Shown: piece by piece, positions 45,891 through 57,830 of the stretch
Numbering within the stretch: position 1 is the stretch's first letter
Layout: each line of letters opens with the position of its first letter
Assembly: GCF_032452875.1 (NCBI RefSeq)
Contig: NC_083878.1
Span: forward strand, 60,865,378 to 60,929,377
Length of the DNA stretch: 64,000 nucleotides
Direction: 5' to 3'
Source: Bos javanicus
Lineage: Eukaryota; Chordata; Mammalia; Artiodactyla; Bovidae
Notes under the pieces: model-generated
What the model saw: the letters and a program-made list of their open reading frames with translations, nothing else
Told to the model about the DNA's origin: nothing
Database searches by the model: none
Made by a program: the position numbers and the translations under genes

Positions 45891-45974
45891 TGGAGACTTA
45901 GAAGTTCTACAAACTATCTTTCAAGTGACTAACATTGGAAATAAGCATGGAAGTGAATCATGGTAGACATCAGA

Positions 45975-46172
45975 GCTTCCCTGGTGGTTCATCTGGTAAA
46001 GAATCTGCTTGCAATGCGGGAGACCTGGGTTCAATCCCTGGGTTGGGAAGATCCCCTGGAGAAGGGAATGGCTACCCACTCCAGTATTCTGGCCTGGAAA
46101 ATTCCATGGACTGTATAGTCCATGGGGGTCACAAAAAGTTGGACATGACTGAGTAAATTTCACTTTCAGACT
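45975..46172 (+). mobile_element. Bov-tA1-type SINE
   Basis: gcttccctggtggttcatct to catgactgagtaaatttcac, complete. Confidence 0.95.
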
Positions 46173-46429
46173 CCAGGGAAACATATTTCATGTAACTCTT
46201 TTCAATTTTTTTCTTTTTTAGCTTTCATGGAGAATTACAAGGACTACTGATCATGTTTATTCTAGTGAAAGTTCCTGTGGTTGTTATTATAGCTGTTGTT
46301 CTGGTGATGTAAGAAATACTAGAAGTAAATCGTGGGCAGCTAAGAGAAAAGGAAAATGTGTGAAGGTGTGTTTGGGACTTGATCAATATTATTGAATTAA
46401 TACATATGAAGGTACCAAACATCTCATGT

Positions 46430-47240
46430 TGTGTTAATATTTAGAAATTTAAGAGAGACATGGCTGGTCAATTGCTTTGAGGCTTTGTTTCTCAGAGCCA
46501 ATAGGGAACTCCAGCGCTGCAGGGGTTATGTGGGACAGCAAAACCCAGATTGAATTTCTCATGCATTCTACTGCCTGAAGCCTTCCCGAAAGTCACATAA
46601 GGCACTGATGGCCGGGCTGGAGTGGGGGGAGGGGAGTCCTGTGGAAAAACAATCTTTTGACTTTTTCCAGAATGTGACTAGAATCTCAAATGGCTTTGTT
46701 TATAACAAGTTAGTTGGGTTTTTCTTTTCTTCCATTTGTCCTTAGATAAAAGAAACACAGATCCTTTAAAAGCTTTGGGGAGGGACAAACTTTTTTACTT
46801 AACAGTCTGTCACTGAGGTGGAAGGCTGGTTCAGATCTGAATGGTACAGTGCTGTTTTGTGCTTTCATGGGTGTCTGTCAGAATTTTTCAAGCCGAAAAC
46901 TCCAAGGCAAGAGACATCATTCCTGAATGGCAGACAGTGAACCCCACAAAAGGCCAGGGAGAGAGCCTGGGGGTGATGTATAGGGATGGAGAGGACCAGG
47001 AGGAGGCTGCAGGAAGAATGGCTCCTTTCCTAGTCACGAGTGAATTGTTCACTGTATTACTTTTCTATGGTGACTCAAATCCTTCTTAAATTCAATAAAA
47101 AGAAGCCCAGTGCTTTTTAGGGAAAGGAAATTCTTCAGATTCTAACTACACAGACCTGTATGAGCAACGCATTAGTGATATTTGGTTTGTGTGGTTTTGT
47201 GTGTATTATACAGGTTTGGATTACAATAATTCTTCCCACT
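46430..47240. other. Repeat-poor intergenic stretch
   Basis: Mixed-composition DNA without recognisable repeats. The 82-codon frame at 46841-47089 has no domain I know. Confidence 0.4.
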
Positions 47241-47319
47241 TGTATAAGGTTTTACAGTTTTTAAAGCATTTTATGCTTAATCCTCACAATAAACACAGAT
47301 AGAAGAGTACAGATGGATC

Positions 47320-48060
47320 TTGACTCACAATAGTTTCACTTTAGACCCCTGCTGTTACGACCTTTATTATCATAAATATGACTCTCCCAGTGTTGGTCAA
47401 ATCTCAGCATGCAACTTCCCAGGACTCTCATCATAAGTGACAGGAAAATTGAAGCTACTTTTTATGTGAACTGGTGCCAGAAGTATACAGAACAACTTTT
47501 GATTTGATGGGTGCAGGTGTACTTGAAGCAAATCCATATGCATCTGAATTAGGCAATGCTATTGCAAAAGCATCATCCATTTATGTTGAAAAAGAGCTAC
47601 CCCAAGATGTCAAAGGGAGTTTTTACTGCAAGTAAAAGTTGGTTGGATCACTTTCAGAAAATGGTCGGCAAAACATTTACTATTTAAAGAAGAAGCCACA
47701 AGAACCAATAGAATAGCATATGATACCAATAATGTGCCCACAAAGTCTGCTAAAGATAAAGGCTACTCTATGTTCTGGGTGTTTAATGATGATAAGATCA
47801 GACACAGAGATAGAATGAGGATTGCAGGAGGAGGAGAAAATGAAGAGAACACAGCAATGAGGAAAACTTGAACATTCAAAGAATTTCTTCCCCACTGAAT
47901 CTACTATGATAGTTTTTAGACAGATGGCCCTAATTTTGATCACAGTTTGAATATCTTTAAGCACTGAAGCATTTACTTGCTTCAGAGAGACTTATCAGAA
48001 AAATAACATTTCTTTGGACTGGTATTTTAAGAAGACTCAGCCAGTTGATTAAAAAGAATT
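47320..48060 (+). mobile_element. Possible decayed Tigger/pogo-type transposon with transposase remains
   Basis: The left part (ggatcttgactcacaatagt) resembles a Tigger end. Around 47560-47660, broken frames read KELPQDVKGSF and, after a shift, KSWLDHFQK, similar to the CENP-B/pogo DNA-binding region. Many stops. Family not proven. Confidence 0.4.
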
Positions 48061-49075
48061 TCCCCAAAGGATCTAAACTTTGACTTTTTCTTTACAAACC
48101 TAGAAAATCTTTGTAAAATCATGTAGTTGTCTTTCCACAATTCATTTTGGTATTTTAGAGCATAAATTGGGTCTTCAGGGACACCATTTTAATTTATAAC
48201 TTCAAAGATATTAAAGGTTTAACTTCTGGAAGTTTAGTTTGTGGCAAATATCCAGGAATAAATCAGATCATAAATGCCTATTATAGGAGTCCCAGTTTAT
48301 AAATGAGGAACAGACCACAAAGCAGCAAATGACTTGCTGACTTCCCCTAAAAAAGGCCAATGAGGTCACATAATGCCCCTAAAAAACACTGATGAGGTCA
48401 CTAGATTAAAGTTTAATAATGCTTCCCTTTCTCTTCCTTACCTAAAGAACATATGTTTTTCACAGGTTGTCAAACAAAAATTCATGTAACATCTGAGGGA
48501 CTACAATCTTAATATTATGGTAACATCAAATAAATTAGTTGATGGACCTATATGTATTTATTATTAAGTACTATCAATGGTTAAATTCAATGAAAATTTA
48601 TTGGATAAAGACAATTAGTGCCACCATGCTTTGGAAATATACACCTATATCATTGAAATAGGCAGAGAACTAGGTTAATTATTATTTCAATGGAAGACAA
48701 GTCCCTCCCTCAGGCTTAATCAAGCTATCTACCTGAATTCATCTTTTTTTTTCTTTTTCAGAAACTCATTATCTTCATTGTTCCTCACTTCCCCCTACCT
48801 TCAACCTTTTTTCTCTGCCAGTTTTCTTATAAGTTAAGCAGTTTGAACAGGCTCAAGTATCTCCCATCTTAACACATACACACATATACACATACACATG
48901 CATACATATACACACACCCTACCTCATTCAACCAGCTATATTGTCTTTTTCTCCTCTTCTTTAAAATCACACTTCCTAATAGTTCTCTTCACTCACTCTC
49001 TTCATATTCTCATGTCTCCCACAAACACTCAACTTTTGATAACCTAGCTTCAGCCTCACCATGCTTTTAGAGTTG
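48060..49075. other. Intergenic DNA without assignable features
   Basis: AT-rich; contains the CA/TA run listed separately. No gene. Confidence 0.4.
48874..48917. repeat. Imperfect (CA/TA)n repeat
   Basis: Alternating CACATA and ACACAC units. Confidence 0.85.
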
Positions 49076-49079
49076 CTTT

Positions 49080-49500
49080 CTCACTGAGACTCTAATGAAC
49101 TCTATTTGCTAAATCTTATGGCTACTTATCTGTACTTTTGTTGTCTTCTCAGCAGCATTTAATACTCCCGTTCACTCCTTGAATTTTCTTTTTCCATGAG
49201 TTTCCATGTCTGCTAACTCTGGGTCCTTCTCCTCTCTCCCTGGTCATTTCTTCATCAGTCTCCTGTCTCTTCTGCCAGTGCCTAAAATGTTACTATTTCT
49301 TAGGTTTTCTTCATAAGTCCCTTTCTCTTCTCACTGGACGATTTCATCTACTACTATGTTTTCGGCCTCTCTTGCAAGGAAAACACAAACTTAAGCTTTT
49401 ACTCCCAATTTCTTCTTCTGAAAATCTAACATGGGTCTTCACTTTGTAGTCTTCCAGAAATTTATCTTGTTTTGGACTTCCCTCCTTCAGATAGAGCATA
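49080..49500 (+). mobile_element. L2 LINE fragment
   Basis: L2 pol-region wording such as 'cagcagcatttaatactccc' and 'ctcctctctccctggtcatt'. Confidence 0.45.
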
Positions 49501-49901
49501 GAACAAACTAGGGCTTAGATGCATGAAGATTATTTGAGAAGCAGGAATGAGGGAGCAAGAATAGTAAGAGAAGGAGGAAAAGTCCTTAAAGGATACATTG
49601 TTGAGCTGTAATCATTGTGGTCACAGGCTGGCCATCACTGTCACTGAGACTCGGACTTGTCTCCCTGAAGGAGGGAGGCTGGGGCATTGTCTACCAGCTC
49701 CTAGCACACATTGGTTGAAGACTGCTGAAGGAAATGGTAACTTGAGGCACTTCCAGGCCATACCTTTGCCAGATTGAATGAACTTCCCCAGCTCTGGAGC
49801 AAGCTCTGTGGCAGAAAAGCATAGATAGAAAGCTATCAGGGTGCAGGGAGCCATGCCCCGCAGCTGCATGGAAATCAAGTGAGTCAATGGGATAGAAAGG
49901 A

Positions 49902-50232
49902 AAGTTGCTCATCATGTCCAACTCTTTGAGACCCCATCATGTCCAACTCTTTGAGACCCCATGGACTATTCAGTCTATGGAATTCTCCAGGCCAGAATAC
50001 TGGAGGGGGTAGCCTTTCCCTTCTCCAAGGGATCTTCCTAACCCAGGAATTGAATCCAGGTCTCCTGCATTGCAGGTGGCTTCTTTACCAGCTGAACCAC
50101 AAGGGAAGTCCAAGAATACTGGAGTGTGTAGCCTATCTCTTCTCCAGAGGATCTTCCTGACTCAGGAATCAAACCAGGATCTCCTGCATTGCAGGTGGAA
50201 TTTTTACCAACTAAGCTGTGAGGGAAGCCCCA
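49902..50232 (-). mobile_element. Dimeric Bov-tA SINE
   Basis: Reverse orientation. A full unit (49902-50111) is joined to a truncated head unit (50112-50232). In SINE sense the junction is CCAGTATTCTT/GGACTTCCC, the same point as in the copy at 5914-6228. GGATAGAAAG (49890-49899) and GGGTAGAAAG (50236-50245) flank it. Confidence 0.88.
49918..49961. repeat. Short tandem duplication inside the SINE
   Basis: A block of about 25 bases containing catgtccaactctttgagac occurs twice in a row, which is not part of the usual SINE. Confidence 0.85.
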
Positions 50233-50269
50233 AGGGGGTAGAAAGCACATCACAAAAGTCTTGCTTCAC

Positions 50270-50790
50270 AACATTCTAAAACTGAATTTACCTGCCCAGT
50301 GGTGGCCCTCTTTGTGTCTCCTTTTCTTAGGGACTGGCTCCATCATCTTCTCAGCAGCTCAAACCAGTCACCTGAGCAGCATCTTTGACTTTCTTTTTCA
50401 TAATGTCTTTTTTCAAATCCATCTGACTGTGTTCATTGACACTGCTGCAGCTTGGCTATTTATGAACTCTCATTTGGCTTTCTGCAACAACCTCCTAATT
50501 GACATTCTTGGCCTATTTACATCTGTTACTTTCACTGCAACCAGAATAATCCCTTAAAACATTCATTGGATTATGTCACTCGCATGGTTAAAACTCTTTA
50601 GTGGTTCTCCTTCACTCTTAGAATAAAGACCCAAGTTCTAAATATTGCCTCAGGGCCCTGCATGATCTGACTCCAGCTCATACCCCCCTTCATCTTTTGA
50701 CATTCCCCTTTGTCTATGATCCAGCCTTGCTGACCTTTTCTCAGTTTGGCGAGTGCACTATGTTTTCCTCTATGTCTAGGCTTTCAAACA
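50270..50790 (+). mobile_element. L2 LINE 3' region
   Basis: Order of L2 wording: 'ctgcaacaacctcctaattg', 'ggattatgtcactcgcatgg', then 'cagggccctgcatgatctga'. Clear though diverged. Confidence 0.8.
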
Positions 50791-50799
50791 TGCTGTGTC

Positions 50800-51140
50800 T
50801 TACTTCATGTGGGCTGCTATAACAAAACCCCACAGACTGCTGGTTTATAAACAGCAGAAATATATTGTTCACAGTTTTGGAGACTGAAGGTCCAAGGTAT
50901 TTGTACCAGCATGGTCAGGTTAGGGTCCCAGACTTCTCCTTGTATCCTCACAAGGTAGAAGAAGGTAGGGAGCTCTGTGGGGTCTCTCATAAGATCACTA
51001 ATCCTGTTCATGAGGGCTCCATCCTCAAGACCTAAATCCCCTCCTAAAGGCCCCACCTACTAATATTATCACCTTTGCTGGGTTAAGATTTCAAGACATG
51101 AATTGGAGGAAAGGAGGTAGGTGCAAACGTCCAGACCATA
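50800..51140 (-). mobile_element. MLT1-type LTR (ERVL-MaLR)
   Basis: Reverse MaLR wording: 'gggctgctataacaaaaccc', 'gcagaaatatattgttcaca' and 'ttttggagactgaaggtcca'. Confidence 0.7.
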
Positions 51141-51358
51141 GAATGCTATCTTCATCATAGACCACTTTCTCTAATTGCCCTTTCCCTCATCAATTCTTAC
51201 TCATGACTTGGTTTCACATTAGTTGTCATCTCTTGATAATCCTCCACATCTGAACTTGTTTCCCCTCCAGTCTATTCCTATGTCATCTTATGCTTTTACT
51301 ACCAGAGTGCTTATATGGTATCATAACCGCCTGTTTACTTGTCTGTGTCCCCCTGTAG

Positions 51359-51517
51359 GGGGGCCTCCCTGGTGGCTCAGATGGTAAAGAATCTGTCTGC
51401 AGTGTGGGAGACCCAGGTTCAATCCCTGGGTCAGGAAGATGCCCTGGAGAAGGGAATGACTACCCACTCCAGTATTCTTGCCTGGAAAGTTCCACAGACA
51501 GAAGAGCCTGGAAGACT
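51359..51517 (+). mobile_element. Bov-tA-type SINE, 3'-truncated
   Basis: gggcctccctggtggctcag through 'agacagaagagcctgg'; the last part of the unit is absent. Confidence 0.9.
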
Positions 51518-51519
51518 CT

Positions 51520-52735
51520 GTAAAGGAAAGATCTATTTACACCTTTTTCACCATTTTAGAGACCCATTGCTTTCCATGGTATCCTTGATATATTTGATTC
51601 TCAGTAAATACTGTTAAATAATTGAATCAACACCTAACGTGTTAATAGATCCTTAATCCTAACTGTGTAGTAGACTCCTACAATACTTGGGAAAATTAAG
51701 AATTCAACTGGTTCTTAAAGGATTGTAAAGACTTTTTTAGGTTGGTGATAGGGAAAGATTTTCCAGGCTATCAACCTCAATAAAAGAGGAAAACATAGCA
51801 ATCTCAAGTCATCAAAAATTCCACCACTATTTGGACATGGTAGAGGGTTGAAATTTGTGACAAACAAACTGTGGCAAGCTATAGGTGTGTCCATTGAGAG
51901 TTTAGGGCTGTATTTATGGTCAAAGAATTCAAAAGAACAAGAAATTTAGCTAAAGTCCAAGTAGCAAGTTCTTTAGCTTGAGGATGGGGACAGGTTCTTG
52001 GCAGATGTTCATTGGTTGAGGGATAACTTTCAGTTTTCTGTAAATCATGCATTTACAGGAAACCAATCCCTCAATCCTTAGGTATCATTTTCCTGAGGGC
52101 CCGTGTGTGAGATTCTCCATTTCTGTTTTAGATTTAATTTCTTTCATGAGGCAGCAGGAACAGAATATGTAAAGGCCCCGAGGCAGAAGCAGACTGGCTT
52201 GTTCAGGAAACAGGGTGCAGTTTGGGTGGCTAGAGCACAGTGGTTCTTGGTAGGGCACGGCAGTGGTGAGTCTGGCCTTACACATTGTGTCCAGATCACA
52301 AAGGGCCTTGAATGATTTGGATTTGAATGAGTAGACAAAGGCAGAACCATTAAGGAGATTTTAGTAGGAGAGCAACATAGTCATTTGGGTTTTAGAAAAT
52401 TAATTCAAGGCAACAGGGTAATTTTAGGTGGGAGAAAAATAGAAGTAAGGAGTTCAGTTAGGTCACAATGACTGTGGACAACAAGGTCTGAAAAAAAATA
52501 ACAGTTGAGATAAGGAAAAGAACTGGATTTGAGAGACCTTTGAGAGGGAGACACAGTTCAGTGACCAATTGGATGTAAAGAGTGAAGAAAAGCAGTGTAC
52601 ACTGACTATGAAATTGAATGCTTGGGAAGATGGTGATATCACTAGCTGAGCTGGTGAATTAAATTCAGTTTTAGATAAAATGAATTTAAAGTGCCTAGGG
52701 GACATCTAATAGATATTCAAAAGGAAACTGAAAAT
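51520..52735. other. Intergenic DNA with ancient repeat remnants
   Basis: 52150-52330 carries old-repeat wording (gtaaaggccccgaggcagaa; cacaaagggccttgaatgat). The rest is unassigned. No gene. Confidence 0.4.
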
Positions 52736-53104
52736 TTCAGTCTGGAGATCATGATTAGAAGTTGGGGAGGCTGAATAATGGTCCCCAATGATATCTAGAT
52801 GCTACTCCTTGGAATCTGTGAATGTTACTCTATATGGCAAAAGTGGCTTTGCAGATGTGATAAAATTAGGAATATTCAGATAGGGAGAGTATTTTGGAGT
52901 ATCCAGGTGAACCTTATATGTAATCACAAGTGTTCTTAAATGAAGGAAACTGAGGAAGACTTGACTACAGAAGGAACAGGAGATGTAATGATGGAAGCAA
53001 GACGCTGGAGGAAGGGTCATAATCCAAGGAATGCAGGAAGCCCCTGGAAGCTGGAAGAAGCAAGGAAAGATTTCTTCCCTACAGCCTCCAAGGGAAATTA
53101 GCCT

Positions 53105-53212
53105 TGGTGACGTACCATACTGTGTGGCACGTGGGATCTTAGTCCCCCAACAAGGGATTAAACCCACGTCCCCTGCAGTGGACGCATGGAGGACCACCAG
53201 GGAAGTCCCAAT
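53105..53212 (-). mobile_element. CHR-2-type SINE fragment
   Basis: 'gtggcacgtgggatcttagt', 'caacaagggattaaacccac' and 'accaccagggaagtccc', reverse and 5'-complete. Confidence 0.85.
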
Positions 53213-53299
53213 GACATCTTGAGTTTATCCCAGTGAAACTTATTTCAAATTTCTGGGTTCCAGAACTGTAAGAAAATAAACATGTGTTGTTTTACACCA

Positions 53300-53535
53300 A
53301 ATACTCTTGCCTGGAAAATCCCATGGACGGAGGAGCCTGGTAGGCTGCAGTCCATGGGGTTGCTAAAAGTCAGACACAACTGAGCGACTTCACTTTCACT
53401 TTTCACTTTCATGCATTGGAGAAGGAAATGGCAACCCACTCCAGTGTTCTTGCCTGGAGAATCCCAGGGACGGGGGAGCCTGGTGGGCTGCCGTCTATGG
53501 GGTCGACTGAAGCGACTTAGCAGCAGCAGCAGCAG
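53300..53535 (+). mobile_element. BOV-A2 SINE, slightly 5'-truncated
   Basis: aatactcttgcctggaaaat to a (CAG)n tail; both Bov-A units present. Confidence 0.95.
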
Positions 53536-53729
53536 TGGTAAAGTTGTTTCAGCAGTCATAGGAAAGTAATAAAGAGGTATAATTCAGGGAATGATTGGTA
53601 AGTAGCACTAAGTAGTAAGAATGAATACAATTATCTAGGGGAGAAGAGAATATGTAGAATAAGGGGAGAGGCGGACCTAGGAAGGAACCCTTCAGATCAA
53701 CTCTCACCATTCAGGCAGAGGCAGATGGA

Positions 53730-55710
53730 CTTCCATTTCTGGCAATATGATGGACTAGATATTCAGAATAATCTTCTCATTGAAGCAACTAAAAATGGTT
53801 GACAAAGTATTTTTTAATCTTTTGAAATGCATTCTATGCTTGCAGCAAAGTAAACACACACACACACACTTGGAGGCCAAGAATGGAATGTAAGTAGGAA
53901 TCTAGGAAATAAGCAAAACCTAGAGAGCCTTTTGCTTGAGGGCATTTGCCAAATGAGTGAATATATTGGTTAAGGTGTACACAAAGTGAGAAATCTATGT
54001 CTAGACTCAGCCACCACTGCTTAAAGCTGGGGCCTCAAAAGACTACCCCTTTTGTGTCAGGATGAACTACAAATGAATCTACTGCCTTTCCTCCACCCCC
54101 CAAAAGTGGCAAGGAAAATCGCCTGTCTTGAAGATTGACTCTAAATGGACGGAGAGGAAAAAGAAATCCCTGAAGATTTGAAGCATAGTCAACACTTACA
54201 CAGGCTTGCAGCTTAAATTCATGCTATACCTGGGAGTCAAAAAGGAAAAAAGAAAACAACCTCAAGCCAGGAATTAAGTTAAAAGTAAACCTCAACATGT
54301 AGTTCCAAGACACCTCTCAGAAACAAATACAAATCTGTTCTGGGGGTACCCATCTTCAAAACAGGCCTTAAAGAATTCCCATCAGTAAGTGCTAAAGAAA
54401 TACGAGCTAATGGTTTAAATCACAAAATACAAAAGGAAAGAATACACCATGAACAAGGGCCAGCAGAAATAACAGTAGAATCAGACTGGAAAGCATTAGC
54501 TATGAAATTACCAGTCACAGCATATAAAATCAGTATGTTATATGTATTTAAAGAAATAAGGGAAGGGGTTAAAAAAAACACAACATGAGCCAGCAGACTT
54601 GAAGAAGACTCAAAAAAACTACTAGAAATTTCAAATATAATATTTGAAATTAAAAACACAATGTATAGATTTAATGGCAGAAAGCTGGAGAATGTATTAA
54701 GAAAGATCCAAAAATTCATAATGTAGCCCAAGGAGATGGAAACATAAAACAGTAGTCATATGTCATGGAGATATTGTTAAACAGTATGGCAATTACCTAA
54801 TCAGAATTCCAGGCAGACAGTGAAGGAACCGGTAATGAAAGCAATAATTGAAATAAGGACTGAGAATTTCCAAGAAATGACAAATCACGATTCAAAAACC
54901 TCAACAATCGCAAGAAGGATAAATAAGAGGAAATTTACACTTAAACACATTCCAGGAGAAATGCAGAATACTATAAACAAAGAAAAAATGTAAAAGCAGC
55001 CAAAGAAAGTAAAGACAGATTACTTTCAACAGGATAACAATTAAACCTGACAACCACAGAAGCCAATGTACCAAAAGAAAATTATTGTCAAACTAAATTT
55101 ATATATTATCTTTAAAGAAAAATGTAAGAAATATCTTAAAATAAGCAAACAAAAACTGAGAGGTTGCAACTATTTAAACCCTCAGAAGGAAATTCTAAAG
55201 GCTGTTTTCACATTCTTCCTGAAGAAAGTGAACACCAGTGGAAGGTCAGAAATGAATGAAGGAATGAGGAGCAAGGAAAGTGCTAAATATGTGTTTAAGT
55301 GTAAATAAATATGGGCTAAGAACAACAACAACAACAATAATCTCTTAAAAGATTTTCTTAAAGTAGCTAGAAATAAAATACACAGCCATGAATAGCAGGT
55401 AAACTGGGAGAAGAATGATCAGACTTCAAGTATTCTGTGCTTTTTATTGTTCGGGAGAATGGTAAAGAAATTAAATTTCCAAGTTAAAATTTCTAGAATA
55501 ACCACCAAAAGGGTATATAACTTTTTAATTATAAAGGAAAAAAATGGGAAAGAGAAAAAATTCAATATAAAAACATGAAAACAGAAAAAAAGAAATATTG
55601 AAGATTCAAGACACATTAGAAAGCAGAAAATAAGATGGTAGAAATAAATTTAAGTATTTCAGGTGTTAAGCAAAAATAAACTGAGTACCCAACATTTTAG
55701 GCGAGAATTT
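53730..55710 (+). mobile_element. Decayed L1/HAL1 5' and ORF1-region sequence
   Basis: A-rich sense-strand wording of an old L1 or HAL1 (gaatttccaagaaatgacaa; 'ggaaggtcagaaatgaatga', then 'agcaaggaaagtgctaaata'). No intact ORF. Confidence 0.55.
53852..53869. repeat. (CA)n microsatellite
   Basis: About nine CA units. Confidence 0.9.
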
Positions 55711-55749
55711 ACAGGTGGGGTGTGTGTACGTGTGTATTCGTGCATGTGT

Positions 55750-55960
55750 GCTGAGTCGCTTCAGCTGTGTCCCTGTGGACTTTGTGACCATGTGGACTGT
55801 AGCCCACCAGACTCCTCCGTCCATGGGATTCTCCAGGCAAGAGTACTGGAGTGGGGTGCCATTGCCTTCTCCAGGGGATCTTTCTGACACAGGGTTTGAA
55901 CCCGAGTCTCTTGCAGCTCTTGCATTGCAGGCAGATTCTTTACTGCTGAGCCGCTGGGAG
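55750..55960 (-). mobile_element. Bov-tA-type SINE
   Basis: ctgagtcgcttcagctgtgt to 'tttactgctgagccgctggg', reverse. Preceded by a GT-rich run. Confidence 0.92.
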
Positions 55961-56079
55961 GCTTACAGTGTGTGTGTATCCATATACATGTATATATTCT
56001 ATTTTAAAGAGTTCGGCTATATTCCATTTAAGTCATGTTTAAAACATAAGGATTTAGAAAAATTGAGAATGAGTGTGAA

Positions 56080-56655
56080 AAAAAAAAAAAACAAAACTAT
56101 ACCATGCAGACAATAACCACAAGAAAGTTGGTGTTGCTATATTAGTATCAGACGAAACAGTTCTTAAGACAGAAAATTTTAAGGACAAACATTTCAAAAG
56201 GATAAAAGGTTCAATTCTCCAGGAAGATGTCAGAGTTCTCTAAACTTGTAAGTATTTAGAATGAAGCTGACAAAATCAGTAAAGAGAAGATTAGAAAAAC
56301 ACAATTAATAAACCATCCCTAATTGAGTAAACATTGATAATATCATGTGTAACAACTACAGGATTCACATTCTTTGCAACCAACATGGAGCATTTTTGAA
56401 TTTCAAAAGACTGAAATCATACAGACCACAGTTTATGACCATAATACAATTACTTTAGAAATCAATAACAAAAGGATAACTAGAAAAAACCCATATGTGG
56501 AAAATTAAGATGTCGTATTCTAAATAACCTGTGGGCCAAAAAGGAAATTATGATAGAAATTAGAAAATAGTTAGACTGTATGGCAAAAAATACTATAATC
56601 AAGATGTATTCAATGTAGATAAAGTAAGAGCTCGTGTACATCCTTAAATGCTTTT
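56080..56655 (+). mobile_element. Decayed L1/HAL1 sequence
   Basis: Sense A-rich wording (agaaagttggtgttgctata; 'ataacaaaaggataactaga'). No intact ORF. Confidence 0.5.
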
Positions 56656-56668
56656 ATTAGTAAACATG

Positions 56669-56937
56669 AGAAGGCAATGGCACCCCACTGCAGTACTCTT
56701 GCCTGGAAAATCCCATGGATGGAGGAGCCTAGTGGGCTTCTGTCTATGGGGTCACACAGAGTCGGACACGACTGAGTGACTTCACTTTCACTTTTCACTT
56801 TCATGCATTGGAGAAGGAAATTGCAACCCACTCCAGTGTTCTTGCATGGAGAATCCCAGGGATGGGGAAGCCTGGTGGGCTGCCTTCTATGGGGTCGCAC
56901 AGATTTGGACATGACTGAAGCGCTTAGCAGCAGCAGC
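56669..56937 (+). mobile_element. BOV-A2 SINE, full length
   Basis: gagaaggcaatggcacccca to a (CAG)n tail. AGTAAACATGA is duplicated on both sides (about 56658-56668 and 56938-56948). Confidence 0.95.
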
Positions 56938-56949
56938 AGTAAACATGAA

Positions 56950-57830
56950 AGGCTAACAATGAGCTAAGAAGTTAGAAAAACAATAATGAAATAATAAATA
57001 AAAATGTGAAAATAAAAATAACAGCAGAAATCAATGAAATAGAAAAAAATACAAAAGAAGGTTAACAAGTCCCCAGATTCTTTCTTTGAAATGCCTCTTA
57101 CAGATAAATATTAGCACAAAAGAGATAATTACAGTCAATGCAGACAAATAATTAATAAGGAGGATTACGAATTTTAAAGCTATGAACCAGAAAATTTAGA
57201 GAAATGGATAAATTCTTAGAAAAATATAACCTACTAAAACTTCTTCGAGAACAAATAGAAAATGATAGTCAAAAAAATTTAAAGAAAATAAATCAGTTGT
57301 TTAAAATTGTCCCATATGGAGAATGGAGGGAAGGGGTAGTTAAGGAATTTGAGATGGAATGTACATACTACTATATTTAAAATGGATAATCAACTAGGAC
57401 CTATTGTATAGCACATGGAACTCTGTTCATTGTTTTGTGGCAGCCTGGATGGGAAGGGGAGTTTGGGGAAGAATGGATACATGTATATGTATGGCTGAGT
57501 CCCTTGGCTGTTCACCTGAAACTTTCACAACCTGATGGGAAGCGCTGACTCATAAGAAAAGACCCTGATGCTGGGAAAGATTGAAGGTAGGAGGAGAAGG
57601 GGACGACAGAAGATGAGATGGTTGGATGGCATCACCGTTTCGATAGACATGAGTTTGAGAAAGCTCTGGGAGTTGGTGATGGACAGGAAAGCCTGGCGTG
57701 CTACAGTCCATGGGACTGCAAAGAGTCAGACATGACTGAGTGACTGAACTGAAATGATCACAACATTGTTTGTTAATCAGCTATATCCCAATACAAAATA
57801 AAAAAGGTTTTTTAAAAAAGGAAAAAGAAT
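56950..57830 (+). mobile_element. L1 fragments with a BovB tail inserted
   Basis: ORF2-type wording at 57000-57300, then a ruminant L1 3' end ('cctattgtatagcacatgga', 'gttaatcagctatatcccaa') interrupted at 57535-57757. Confidence 0.75.
57535..57757 (+). mobile_element. BovB LINE 3' end inside the L1
   Basis: gaaaagaccctgatgctggg to a gactgaactgaa end; 5'-truncated. Confidence 0.92.

Larger units (their letters stand above)
52745..53600 (+). mobile_element. MLT1-type LTR with CHR-2 and BOV-A2 inserted
   Basis: Reads ggctgaataatggtccccaa, 'ggctttgcagatgtgataaa', 'gaagctggaagaagcaagga', then after the CHR-2 'tccagaactgtaagaaaata', and after the BOV-A2 'cagtcataggaaagtaat'. This is the order of a MaLR LTR. 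Confidence 0.75.

Noticed and set aside
46841..47089. 82-codon frame in a repeat-poor region as a small gene
   Set aside because: No similarity recognised, no clear start context or splice partners; length is within chance expectation.
54420..55616. Minus-strand hydrophobic frames (54420-54731, 55419-55616) that look like membrane proteins
   Set aside because: Antisense readings of A-rich L1/HAL1 sequence give Phe/Leu/Ser-rich frames by composition alone.
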